Shown here: in pieces, positions 47,551-58,803 of the stretch | Numbering within the stretch: the stretch's first letter is position 1 | How the letters are laid out: the number at the start of each line of letters is the position of its first letter | Assembly: GCA_028023455.1 (NCBI GenBank) | Contig: JAQFVV010012573.1 | Coordinates: 1,056,001 to 1,120,000, forward strand | Length of the DNA: 64,000 bases | Direction of reading: 5' to 3' | Source: Epiperipatus broadwayi | Taxonomy: Eukaryota > Onychophora > Udeonychophora > Euonychophora > Peripatidae | Program-made: the position numbers and the translations under genes | The notes under the pieces: model-generated | Database searches by the model: none | The model's input: the letters and a program-made list of their open reading frames with translations, nothing else | Told to the model about the DNA's origin: nothing

Positions 47551-50500
47551 GGTTCTCATCTGATTCTTTGTGTCAGCCATGGGTGGCGCTGTTTCTAGCT
47601 AAATTTCTAGAAATATGCTGTTTCCATGGCCGCACCCAAGCCTTTAAGCATTCTTTCTAAAATAAATCCTTGAAAGATTGTTAACTCAGAGTTAAGTCTT
47701 GTTTCTACACTAAAAGGTAGAGTGTTAACTCGGAGTTAAGTCTTCTTTCTACTCTAAAATCTAGAAAGAGTGTTAACTCGGCTTAGTGGCTAACAGTGTG
47801 GCTTTTTCCGATGCTAAAAGCAGAGGAAAATGCTGTAGTTGTTTGTGTCATGCACTATATCATAATGCTGTGTTATTTATTTTATGTAACAATATCGTAT
47901 GAGGGTGTGTTAATTTGATCGTGTCAAAAGTATTTAAATTTTCATTGGGGCCTTTTTTTAAGACGAATTGATGTACTGTTATCTTTTAACAATTTAAACA
48001 GTGTCATGATTGTTCCTCATAAAGCTATAAGCCTCCTAAATTCTCGATTAGGGTGGGGTAGCATAAAATTTTTAAATGATCATGCTTTGAGTCATGTTTT
48101 AGCGAGAAATTTCTGAGACCAAGAAGATGGCTAATTCAAACAACAGAAAACTTGAAAAGATGGGAATTGCCAGACACAGAAGCCTGCACTGGAATATTTC
48201 TACAGCAGAAAAAAAAAACATCCTGCTGCTGAAAGAAAAGATTGGATTGTGTGGCAAATATATACAGATTTAAGGTCCAAAAACATCTTTCGACTTTCAT
48301 TTGTAAGCCTCGTTGTGGCCGATGAAAATGTTCACTTCATAAAGGCAAGCTTGTTTGAGGGATTCTAAATGGCCTTCATCAAATGTCAAAAATAAAAAAA
48401 AGTAACTTCAATTTTTATTTAAACGTACATCCCTTCTTTTCCCAAAAATTGTTGTTGTTGGCAATCAAATGTAAAATAAAAGAAGTAACTAAAATTTTTA
48501 TTTAAACATAGCCCAAAAAACCCTTCTTCTCCCAATAATTGTTGTCATTGGCAATCAGACGGTCAAATAAAAGGAATGTCAATTATTCTTTAATCGTATA
48601 GAAAAAAACCCTCCCACTAATTGTTGTTGGAAATCAAATGTAAACCAATCAAAGTAAGCCTGTAAATTATTAGTTAAACATAACCCAAATTACTATTTGA
48701 ACATACACCGAAAAAGACCTGCTCTTGTCAATCAAAATTAAAAAAACAACAACTATTATTGTCCCATTGTCAAACCAAATATTATTTGGGAAAATCCAAA
48801 TAATTTATAAACGAAAAAAAAAAGAAAGTCAAATCGGTTGTCAATCAAATGGTAACCGATAAAAGTCACTTAAATTTTGATTTAAACATACACACAAACA
48901 AAAAATAAAATGCAAAACCTTTTCTCCCAATAATTGTTGTCGGCAATCAAATGTAAAAAAAATAAAAGTAACGTACAATTATTCTTTAATCATACACAAA
49001 AACACCCTTCCCACTAATTGTTGTTGGCAATCAAATGTAAAGTACTAAAAGTAAGGTAAAGCAATTATTTTTTAAATGTAACCCAAATTACTATTTGAAC
49101 ATACACCAAAAAAGACCCGCTCTTGTCAATAAAAATGAAAGAAACAACAACTATTATTGTCCCATTGTCAAAAATATTAGGTTTTGGGGAAACCAAAACC
49201 ATAATTTATAAATGAAAAAAAAAAAAAGAAAGTCAAATCAGTTGTCAATCAAATGTAACCGATAAAAGTAACTTCAATTTTGATTTAAACATACACAAAA
49301 AAAAACAACCCCTTTCTTCCAATAATTGTTGTCAGCAATCAAATATAAAATAAAAGGAAGGTAAATTAGTATTTAATCATCACCCATCCCTCTCACTAAT
49401 TATTGTCAGCAATCAAATGTACACCACCACTAAAAATAATGTAAACTACTATTCTTTAAATGGTTACACCCCTTCTCCCAATAATTGTTGTCTACAATCC
49501 TACACACAAAAAACACCCCTCCCAATAATTAGTGTCAGCAATCAATTGTAAACCAATCAAAGTAAGACCATAACTTATTATTTAAATGTAACCCAAATTA
49601 CTATTTGAACCTACACCAAAAACACCCTCTTGTCAATAACAATTAAACAAACAACAACTATTATTGTCCCATTGTCAAAAATATTTATTTATAGAACCAA
49701 AACCATAATTTATAAATGAAAGGAAGTCAAATCGGTTGTCAATCAAATGTAAACCGATAAAAATAACTTTAATTTTTATTTAAATATACACACACACATG
49801 AAAAAAAAACACTTCTCCCAATAATTGTTGTCAGCAATCAAATGTAAACCTATAAAAGTAACGTAAATATTATTTAATCGTACACAAAAACACCCCTCCC
49901 ACTAATTGTTGTCAGCAATCAAATGTAAACCTATCAAAGTAATGTCAATTATTATTTAAAGATTCATCAAAAAAACCCATTCTCTCTTAAATTTTGGCAA
50001 TCCAACTTTACTATTTAAAAAAAAAAACACAAATTACTATCTGAACACACACCAAAAAAGACACTCTTGTCAATAAAAATTAAAAAAAAAACAACTATTA
50101 TTATCTCATTGTCAAAAATATTATTTGAAAAATAATTCAGAAATGAAAGAAAGTAAACTTTGTAACAAACAAAAAAAAAGTCAATATTAACCCTTTCAAC
50201 GATTATTATTTAATTGGCCGAATGAGTTAAAAATCAAAACTTGTAATTGGCCAACTCACAACTTTAACAAAATCTATTGTTAAAATAGATCACTTTTAAT
50301 AATATAAATACATTAGTTTCGTTTGTAAAAAGTATATTACTGAATTGTCAGATTATGAAACAAACGAAAGTCTTTTCAAAAATCAAATTTGATTTATAAT
50401 TTAAAAAATATTCAATTGCGGTGAAATAAAAGTAACCGCTATTCAACCAACCATTGACGCAATCTTTTTTTTTCACTTTAACGTTACGATCAATATGTAG

Positions 50501-51040
50501 CAATAAATAAATAATTCTTGGTAATATCTTAACTATTTTTCTAAAATAATTTGATTTTTAGTATTATTTTATCAATAATAATTTGTAATTCAATTCAAAT
50601 ATTGTTTAAAATGTTGTAAACATTCATTTATAATTTTCGTAATAAAAATCAAAACGAACGTAACTTTTTACTTTTTGGCAGCCATTTCCCTTTCTGACAG
50701 AAGTGGGACAGCCAATAAGATTCAAGAAAAGTTGGTGAGGAGGCGGTGCTTTGGTTTTGTTTGACATATATGGTCATTTTTATTGATTTTTTTACTTGTA
50801 AAATAAATCTGAAGAGGGCACCATCTTACAGAACATTTGATTTTCTTTCGAATGACATATTATATGTATACGTGGGATAAAAAGTAGCCAATTTAGAGTG
50901 ATGTCAAATCTTCTTGTTTTTAGACGAGTCATGCATTATAAAAGTTAATAGAGAATTGCTAGTCCGGGCATGTTATATTAATGTGTTTTTGGTTAGAAAT
51001 CGCGCCACCCATGGCTGACATCAAGGACCAGATGAGAACC
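47551..51040. mobile_element. Non-autonomous DNA transposon with 39-bp TIRs and internal satellite
   Basis: The first 39 bp (starting GGTTCTCATCTG, ending CATGGGTGGCGC) and the reverse complement of the last 39 bp agree at 35 positions. A likely 8-bp duplication flanks the element. No transposase is seen. Inside are three direct copies of a GTTAACTCGGAGTTAAG block (about 47678-47785), a satellite (48380-50150), and a right part that has a diverged relative at 52.45-53.07 kb. An 8-bp duplication would suit hAT, P or Merlin-type elements, but the GGTTCTC terminus does not decide the superfamily. Confidence 0.75.
48380..50150. repeat. Satellite array inside the TIR element
   Basis: An AATAATTGTTGTCAGCAATC block followed by AAATGTAAA recurs roughly every 100-130 bp, with degenerate spacers ending in ATACACxAAAAA and ACCC. 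A larger unit marked by ACTATTATTGTCCCATTGTC recurs near 48750, 49149, 49658 and 50092, giving a higher-order period of about 400-510 bp. Copies are 75-90% alike by eye. Confidence 0.85.
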
Positions 51041-51303
51041 AAAATTATGTAGTAGAATTATGCTTCCATCTTCTACAATTGGTTACCTAGTGACTGATTT
51101 GATATTAGGTCATTACCATGTTTACTTAGTCTAAATTTTGTATTATGACATCCAATACAATGACATTGAATTCATTGCTCACATACATATATATTAGTAT
51201 GATTTATTTTTAATTAGGGTCTTTATCTTTCTAATAGATAAGTGAAACTAATCTATCATAATATTTCTTTAATATAGTGAAAAAATAAATGTTTATTGCA
51301 TCT

Positions 51304-51433
51304 ATATATATGGGTTTATTTACTCCATAAATGAAAACACATGCTTAAACACATATTAACTAAATTTACATTATAAATGAATTTGATTTGATGGTGAGTG
51401 TGAACAAAGGTTGGATCATAAGCTACCCTTACA
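51304..51433 (+). repeat. Dispersed repeat, partner of 58660-58790
   Basis: GGTTTATTTACTCCATA, CTATTAACTAAATTTACATT, and TGTGAACAAAGGTTGGAT-type blocks match 58660-58790 in order. Both end in TAAGCTACC-TTTACAAT; a similar end is seen at about 15210-15235. Non-coding. Confidence 0.7.
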
Positions 51434-51660
51434 ATTTCCCTATTCTTCCAGGGCTAAAATTTTAAGTTATTAATAAAATTTTAACACTTACACAGAGTGT
51501 ATGCATTTGGTTTAACATTGGAATGTCTATTCAAAAAGAAGGTGTTATAAAACCTATTTATTCTAATTTTTACTGTTTCCTCACTATATCCCCAATTCTT
51601 TCCAATTTCTTGCTTTATAACTTGTATCATAATGAAATGAGATTTATTTATAGCTCCTTT

Positions 51661-51806
<146 letters not shown>

Positions 51807-52159
51807 GGTTGTATGATATGAGATCAACTGATAATGTGCCTCTATTACAGATGGCACATAGTCAAACTTGTTAGCCCCTTAGCCTGCTCTTTTTGAAGCT
51901 TTATTGGGTTTCCTTAAAGAGTAATTAAATGTTGGAGTGTACATTATTCTGTATGGATCAACCTCTAAGTCTCAATTTACTCTAAAAGAATCCCAGTAAT
52001 TGCTTTTACAATTGCCTGGGTATGCTGTCATCATGGATTAATGACTATTTTTTGATGTTATCTCACTTTCCTTTCTAACTCTAATTGAGATTTATGTCTA
52101 TCCTACCCTGCTTATCAGTTAAGTATATCTACTCAGTGGTTACTCTGTTAGATCAAAAT

Positions 52160-52455
52160 AAGGTTAACTGTGCATGTTATATGTTCCCTTAACTTTGCCA
52201 GTTACTTCTATCCAAAACACATTTGGACCAGACTGTTTCACAATAGTGAAAGGCCCCTCATATTGGTTATAAAATCTTGGCATTTCCCTTCCATTGGTTT
52301 ACTTATATGGGGTGTTTTGATGAATAATTTGTCCTCTATTTTGAAATTGTGGGCATTCCCTTTTTGTTTTTGTTCCTTTTCTTGGCTTTGTTTCTTAGTT
52401 GCTCATATGCTTTTAACATTTTCCTTTTCAAAAATTCTGCTTGGTCAAGTGAAGT
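52160..52455 (-). pseudogene. Ty3/gypsy-like integrase C-terminus relic
   Basis: Read on the minus strand: YEQLRNKAKKRNK, then G-N-A-H-N-F-K-I-E-D-K-LFIKTP (DKVFVKTP-like), then, after a frameshift, NQYEGPFTIVKQSGPNVFWI. This matches the C-terminal GPF-type module of gypsy-group integrases, which end Pol. The strand is opposite to most other elements here. A frameshift between the two blocks and the absence of the catalytic core nearby make it a dead fragment. Confidence 0.55.
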
Positions 52456-53070
52456 AAAACTAAACTTTTGATTGGTCAATTACAGAATTAGCTGTAAAAT
52501 ATATTTATCTTTTAATATTATATTCATTTTAGTTTTGTTTGTAAAAGCAAATTAATAATTTGTCAGAATATGAAAGTGAATAAAAGTTTTTTCAAAAATA
52601 AATTTCTATTTATAATTATAAAAATATTTTATAGCAGAGAACCTAAAAAGAATGTTTGTAACCTATTAGAAAATGTTGCTTATGTCATTGATTTTCTTTC
52701 TCAATTTATGTTCATGTAAAGGTAAATAATTTTTACTAAAATCTTACCTATTTTTCTAAAATAATTTTATTTTCAGCATATTTTATCAAAATAATTTACA
52801 ATATGTAAAAAAAATACTAAACAATATTTCTAAAACATTTATTTTCATTTTGAAAGCCAAAACAAAGAAGTTGGAGTGGTGAAAATTATTGAAAAGTGCT
52901 CTCTTTTGATCAATATAAGCAACAATTAATCAGTGCCTAGAAAAATATGCCTTCTCCCATTGTTAAAACCTTAAATTTAAATATTAATGAATTTTTACTT
53001 GTAAAATAATTCTAGAGAGAGCAGCATCTTACAGTACTTTTTAAGCTTTAAAATGAGTATCAATTCACTA
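52456..53070 (+). repeat. Diverged relative of the right part of the TIR element
   Basis: It matches 50220-50840 in direct orientation: TTGTTTGTAAAA, TTGTCAGA-TATGAAA, CTATTTTTCTAAAATAAT, CTTGTAAAATAA and CACCATCTTACAG-like blocks. It is AT-drifted relative to that copy, so older. It sits immediately upstream (minus strand) of the integrase relic and may have interrupted it. Confidence 0.6.
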
Positions 53071-53342
53071 CAATAACATAAAAATTACTGGTTTTATAGC
53101 CAATTTGATTATAATCAGCAAAACCAACAGAAAGGTTAATATGTCTTCTTCTGTACTGAATTTAGTACATTTAACTGGGGGTTGATATTTGTAAAGTTAT
53201 ATGGCCTTTTACATTGTTTAGCTGGCATATACTATATGTTTAGTTAAGTTGCCTTAGGATGTGATCCATATCACATGTAGGTGCATATGTTCTTATAGTA
53301 CTTGCTTTGAACATCTTTTCCTTGTATTGTAATGTCAGTGGT

Positions 53343-53373
<31 letters not shown>

Positions 53374-53875
53374 TCTTATCATTTTTTAAAATTAAATACT
53401 ATACTTGGGGCTGTATTTTTGGGTTTGATCTGGCTCACATGTCCCAAATCACAATACATGAAGTTCATCCTTAACATCTGTTCTTTAAGCAGTAGTATCT
53501 ATACATCCAATTAATGTGAATGAGCCTTCATAAATATTGCACAATTTGGGAAGTGTAGAACTTCTTGTTTAGCATTTTGTGATGTGATTTCCCTCATCAT
53601 ACTCCAATGGTTTTCTATGATTTGATCATCTTCCTGATTGTGAAGGGATTTTAACTGCCATAATGCATGCTATAATATGATGAAGCTCACTGACTTTATT
53701 AGTGTCTTCAGACTTGGTCTTTTTGACAGTCATAATAATTATTAATGTCCCTATTTGATGGTTGTCACTTAGTACACCAATGTCATGTCTTGAACTCATA
53801 AGTTTTATTTTAATAGTGAATGTGGATGTGATGATAGGATGCTAAATGTACATTCAATTTCTTACTATAATACCT

Positions 53876-53958
53876 TCTTCCATATATTCCACCATAATGT
53901 CTTTAGAATATGGAGATTATTCCATATATTCCTCCATAATGTCTTTAGAATATGGAAA
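53876..53958. repeat. Short tandem duplication (two copies of about 45 bp)
   Basis: CCATATATTCC-CCATAATGTCTTTAGAATATGGA occurs twice in a row (about 53880-53915 and 53921-53958) with one or two differences. Confidence 0.85.
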
Positions 53959-54159
53959 TGTTTTGTCTCTCATGGGTTCGTCCTTTGAGTTGGGGTTAAT
54001 CTGAAAACCTGAGAGCTAAGTTTCACTTGATATTTAGAAATATTACCTGACTGGGCTTTTCTGAATTCCTAAGATTCACAATCTTTGTTACTCACATGCA
54101 GGTTCATCCAGTTGTGTGAGCTCTCTACATGATCTTATGGATTGCATTGGCTTTCTGTC

Positions 54160-54815
54160 GATGTCATTAATGTCTTTGAATGCTGAAGAATTTCTGCTTC
54201 ACCCATCTCCATCCCTTTTCCTACATTTTTTAGATCAGATTCAACTGCTTTGGCAATGGTGAGATGATTCTCTATGCCATTACTCTGCCATGTGACAGTG
54301 TAGGGCATTTTGTCACCCTTGACATTTAATTGATCAACAGTGTTATACTTGGATTACTTTATTTTTATTTTTGAACTTGCTCTTATATCATTTGCAATAG
54401 TTTTTAAATTCTCCTCCCTGTTGATTATGTTGGGCTAATCTTTTCTCTATTACTGCTAAAGTTACATTTTTTACCTCCACCCATAGCTCTCATGTCATAT
54501 CTCATTTCTTCTATAATGCTCATGATTCTTTGGAACATTTGTGCTATGGTCAACTTGCCTTCTGAGTCCATACTATACCAGCATCAGGTGGTTTAGGCAT
54601 TGCTAGATCTTGTGTGTGTGTGTGCCTGTGGAGGGTGATCAATCTCAGTCATGGACCCTCCAGGTGTTTGGATTTGCAAGAACCCTTTTTTCCCAATACT
54701 ATTAGAACCACCTTCCACCTCACTATTGCTAATATCTTGTAATTTCTCAGTATGTTCCATACTTTTGCTTGTTAACAGTTTACCACTCTTTAGTACAATT
54801 AACATTTTTTTCAAA
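54160..54815 (-). pseudogene. Decayed protein-coding stretch, possibly retroelement gag
   Basis: On the minus strand there are open runs of 60-73 codons with protein-like composition. One has MKKMLIVLKSGKLL; another has MSIIEEMRYDMRAMGGG near 54530-54480; another has PYTVTWQSNGIENHLTIAK near 54320-54260. They lie on the same strand as the integrase relic at 52.2 kb and could be a gag or other part of the same dead element. I recognise no domain, so the assignment is by position only. Confidence 0.3.
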
Positions 54816-54965
54816 AGTTAAGTATAATACTATTTTAAGTATAATGTTATTAACTTTTTTATAAATATGAATAGAGATATGTCATAGGACACCATGCTAT
54901 CTCTCTACCATTTAGTGTGTATATTTAACTTCTCACTGCATTTTTAGGTTGGTATATATTGTACC

Positions 54966-57867
54966 GGTCGGATTTGTATGTTCACGTAACAAGAAAAAGT
55001 ACCTTGAAACCAATCATGCACAAGATACATAAGTCAGAAACACTCATGAATTCTGCCCTATTTGCCTATTTCCCAGATCTATCCACTTATGAGCAGCAAT
55101 CCCGATGATATCAATCTAATTTTACTTCTCACCACCAGCATCGCTTATTAGAGACACAAAAAGACTCTAAGCTAACTTTAATGATAGACTAACTTAAAAA
55201 CAAACTATAAATTAGGAGCAATGAAGGGCATGACCTTGCATATTAATTATGTAATTTTAGTGGAGATCATCTAGTCATTATGAGCATAACTTATAAATTA
55301 ATAATAACTCAAATAAAAGAAAGCAATGATTCGAGAGTTGATATATATATATTTTTAAGATTGATTATATTAATAACAAATAAATATGTCTGATTATTTG
55401 TCAGACACTAGCCTCATAAATATTATACATATAATTCAGATTTAATCATAACATTACTTATACTTGCGGCTATGCCAATAATAAATACCTTACAGAAGTA
55501 GCACTATGAGAAAATATTATTAAGATACTATTCCACTCCCAGAGAAATGAAATAGCATTTAACCAATTTTAAACAGGATATTTAACAAAGAAATATTATA
55601 TTTTTATAGAATATAATCATTAACTTAATTTATAAAGTGGCAGACATGTGGGATGCTAATGAATATTTATATAACTAATAAGTTCATCGTAATGATGCAT
55701 ATATTAAATAATGGACATAGATGTCTGTTGAGCACAGTCACACTACTACGACATGGATATTCATGGGTTTACTAGAACTATAATGAAAGGCTGTACATGC
55801 ATGATGGCAGGTTGGGGTGGTCCACTTATGGATTCTGGAGTGTGCTTCATGTAGTTTATTAAATGAGAATTACTGATTTTCTCTGCAAACGTTGGCAGGA
55901 ATGGTTTTGAAATAAAGGGCAGTCGGCAATGCATTTATTGGGCTGGATTTTCCAGAGTGATCCCATATAAAGCATGCACACATGACCAACTATGTCCCCA
56001 GGGTGGTTTTACAGCCTGGTTCAAGGACATTAAGAATGGTGATGGGGCTTGATTTAGTGAATACCTTCATGTTAGAGAGAAGCATGAATATATAAAACAA
56101 AGTGGTCTATATGCACGCAACGTTTGAGAATAATGAAGCATGAATAGCTTTATAGACTATCTTACTTATTTAATACCCATAAATTATGGAATACCCTGCA
56201 TAATAATATGAATTAATTACTAAACAGGCATGGATGGTAGATTTAACTAAATATATAAATTTAAGATATAAAGAGTCCCCTCCCTTTTTACTTTAAGTTA
56301 TTCATAACTCCCCACACATTTCATAAATATCAATCTCGGTTAATAAAATGCTTTTTATGAAAGTAAATAAAATCGACACATAAATAACTGGGGTGGTGGT
56401 AATAGTTGGGACAACATATAGAGTTTATATATATATGAGATACATTAAAGTTAAAATAGCGCATTATTATTTAAAAAGAAAAATAAACATTTTATGAAAA
56501 CAGATGTTGATCTGTTTTCTATATCAAATTTTATAATTTAATTACTTTATTTTCTAAAACTGCGAACATTTGTACAAGTTGAGTACGACTTGTTTTTAAT
56601 TAGTTTATGTGCTTAATTACCCCATAAGTAAAGGTAGGAAAAATAAAAATAAAATATGTGCTAGCAATTTTGGAAAATATTATTGACATTTTTAAAGAAA
56701 ACATAAATACATAAATATATTAAATTAGATATTTGCCGCATGGAAATAAATAAAGAAATTATATTAAAAGAGTCTTACTGAGGATCAGTTATATAGAGTT
56801 ATAGAAAGTTACATAATATGAAAACATTTAACTATAGGATCAGAACAGAGCATTAGGATTATAAAGAAGGATGAATTGGATAATCAAGAGTGGCTAAAGT
56901 TCTTTTACCTTTATATCTGGAATAGCAGTCCTTGATAAGCATAATGTTCATCGCCATTAGTTCATTAGATCTAGGGTTTTAAAATACGACATGATAGGTA
57001 GCATTGAATTTTATTGGCAGGCATTTAGAGTTTATTAGTACAGGATCTGGAGCTTCATGATGGGAAAAGCATATTGGAATGGAAAGGAAGGTGAAATTTC
57101 CCCTACTCGTGGCACATTGGATTAAAATTAAAATTGACATGGATTTGGTTTGGCATCATCATAATTTTGGTTGTCTCTCCTTTTTGGATTCAAATCCAGC
57201 AGTATTTATAATTCTATTTTGGTGCTGTTGCATAGCAACTACTGCTGGACCTGAGGTGGTTTAAGCACTTAATGTACATCTAGAATTGGATGACTGGATA
57301 CTTTATTATCTGGTAAGACTTTTGAAATAATGCAATTCTGTTATCAGTTTTTCGAATGATTGTTTTAAAATAAGTCTTATGATTTTAAAACAAATTGGTG
57401 TGGACAAAATTTCCACTAATGGGTTTATTTACTATTACAAAATTCTAATCTTTTTACTTTTAACTAATGGTTTTTTTTAGGTAATTGTTTTCGAGAGACT
57501 TTTTAAAAGAATTGCATCATTTCTGACTGCTAAATTAAATATAGAAAATAATGAGTTTCATATATGATTTTAAATACAATTTATATATAACATAACTTTT
57601 AGTGATTTATTAGCTATCTCCTACACTGAAATATATATTTATCATTTATGCACGTATACACATGAAAATAAGATTAAATATTTAAAAATGGTTTTTAGAT
57701 GATGAAATATAAGTATTTACGTCATTTGTGTTAAAATAATAAAGCAAAAGAAATATACATATTCTTTAGATATATATGTGCATGAGGATGGGTTTGAACA
57801 TAGTTAGATGGTAGGAGATTGGACATGGGCTGTGAAGCAGGATCTGAGCATCAGATCATCTGCTTCA
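54966..57867 (+). mobile_element. 2.9-kb non-coding element, copy 1
   Basis: It aligns along its whole length with 58804-61750 in direct orientation (about 75-80% by eye). Shared landmarks include GGTCGGATTTGTATGTTCAC, GCCCTATTTGCCTATTTCCC, a CCCCAGGGTGGTTTTACAGC block, ACTACTGCTGGACCTGAGG and a GTGAAGCAGG-to-CTGCTTC hairpin end. No open frame is conserved between the copies. The copies diverge right after the terminal hairpin (57834-57866), so this is the real 3' end. No long terminal inverted repeat is seen. A hairpin-ended element without TIR recalls non-autonomous Helitron/Helentron elements, but a CTRR end is absent. Confidence 0.75.
57834..57866 (+). other. Terminal hairpin of 2.9-kb element, copy 1
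   Basis: GAAGCAG-GATCTG pairs with CAGATC-AT-CTGCTTC around a five-base loop, giving 13 pairs with a two-base bulge. The identical hairpin ends copy 2 (61717-61749). Confidence 0.85.
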
Positions 57868-58135
57868 ATATATATATATATATTATTTTTAATGCTTGGC
57901 CTTTAGCCTGTCTGCTTACATGCCTAATTCACCTATTTATTATTTTCATTAATTAATTAATTATTCATTGTTTCAGTTTATCATCCCATTCCCATCAATC
58001 AATTCATATACCTAGGCAAATCTATAAAGATGAATAAGTTCCAAAAAAAAAATTTTTTTTTAATACACTAGTCCAATGGCCGAGCCTCCTTGGAAACTTA
58101 TGTTTCATGCCCCTAAAGTACGGATGCCAAAAATG
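57868..58135. other. Spacer with TA and AT-rich sequence
   Basis: A short TA run lies directly after the hairpin (about 57868-57882). Nothing else recognised. Confidence 0.4.
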
Positions 58136-58478
58136 TGATGGTTCAGGCTTTCTACCAGAAGAGGGAAAACATATCTAACTACTGGTCATACCTTGGATCT
58201 TTGGGTAGGTTGCCATGAATGACATGATGAAGTACTTAACCAAGGATCATGTCTGCAATTTATGCATTAAATTTATACACAATTTAGGTTAGTCTCATCT
58301 ATACCCACCCAGCTTTCAGACTCTATACATACCTTAGAATTCAAACCCAGTGAGAATGTTGAACTTGGCTCTCTTCAGGGGTGAATTTAACTTAGACAGA
58401 AATTGCAATACCTTTATATGGGTTCCAATCAGAAAATGACTCATTTAACCATTTTACCATATTATAATGTAAAAGATG
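58136..58478 (+). repeat. Dispersed repeat, unsplit copy of 44.7/45.9-kb repeat
   Basis: It matches both halves of 44708-45945 but lacks the 863-bp hammerhead element, so it is a paralogous empty site. Followed by a short GT microsatellite near 58475. Confidence 0.8.
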
Positions 58479-58659
58479 TGTGTGTGTGCATATACTAACT
58501 GTTTGATGCGCTATTTACTAGCAGCTGAATGTATTTGGAATATTTAAATAAAGTTAAATTTTTTTAAAGACATTTAATACTCATATTAGATAATGGAAAT
58601 AATCTAACAGAAAAATACAACTAGAATATCATCATCACAAACCTTCAGGGAAACATATA

Positions 58660-58790
58660 TAGTGGGGTTATTTACTCCATACATAAAAATTGATGCTTAA
58701 CCACCTATTAACTAAATTTACATTATAAATAAATTTGATTTGATTGTGAGAGTGAACAAAGATTGGATTGTAAGCTACCTTTACAATATA
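58660..58790 (+). repeat. Dispersed repeat, partner of 51304-51433
   Basis: Same blocks as the 51.3-kb copy, ending TAAGCTACCTTTACAATATATATA immediately before copy 2 of the 2.9-kb element. Confidence 0.7.
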
Positions 58791-58803
58791 TATATATTGT
58801 GGT

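Noticed and set aside
48380-50150. CRISPR-like array because of regularly spaced repeats
   Set aside because: The spacers are themselves related to each other and the period is variable. This is a satellite in eukaryotic DNA.
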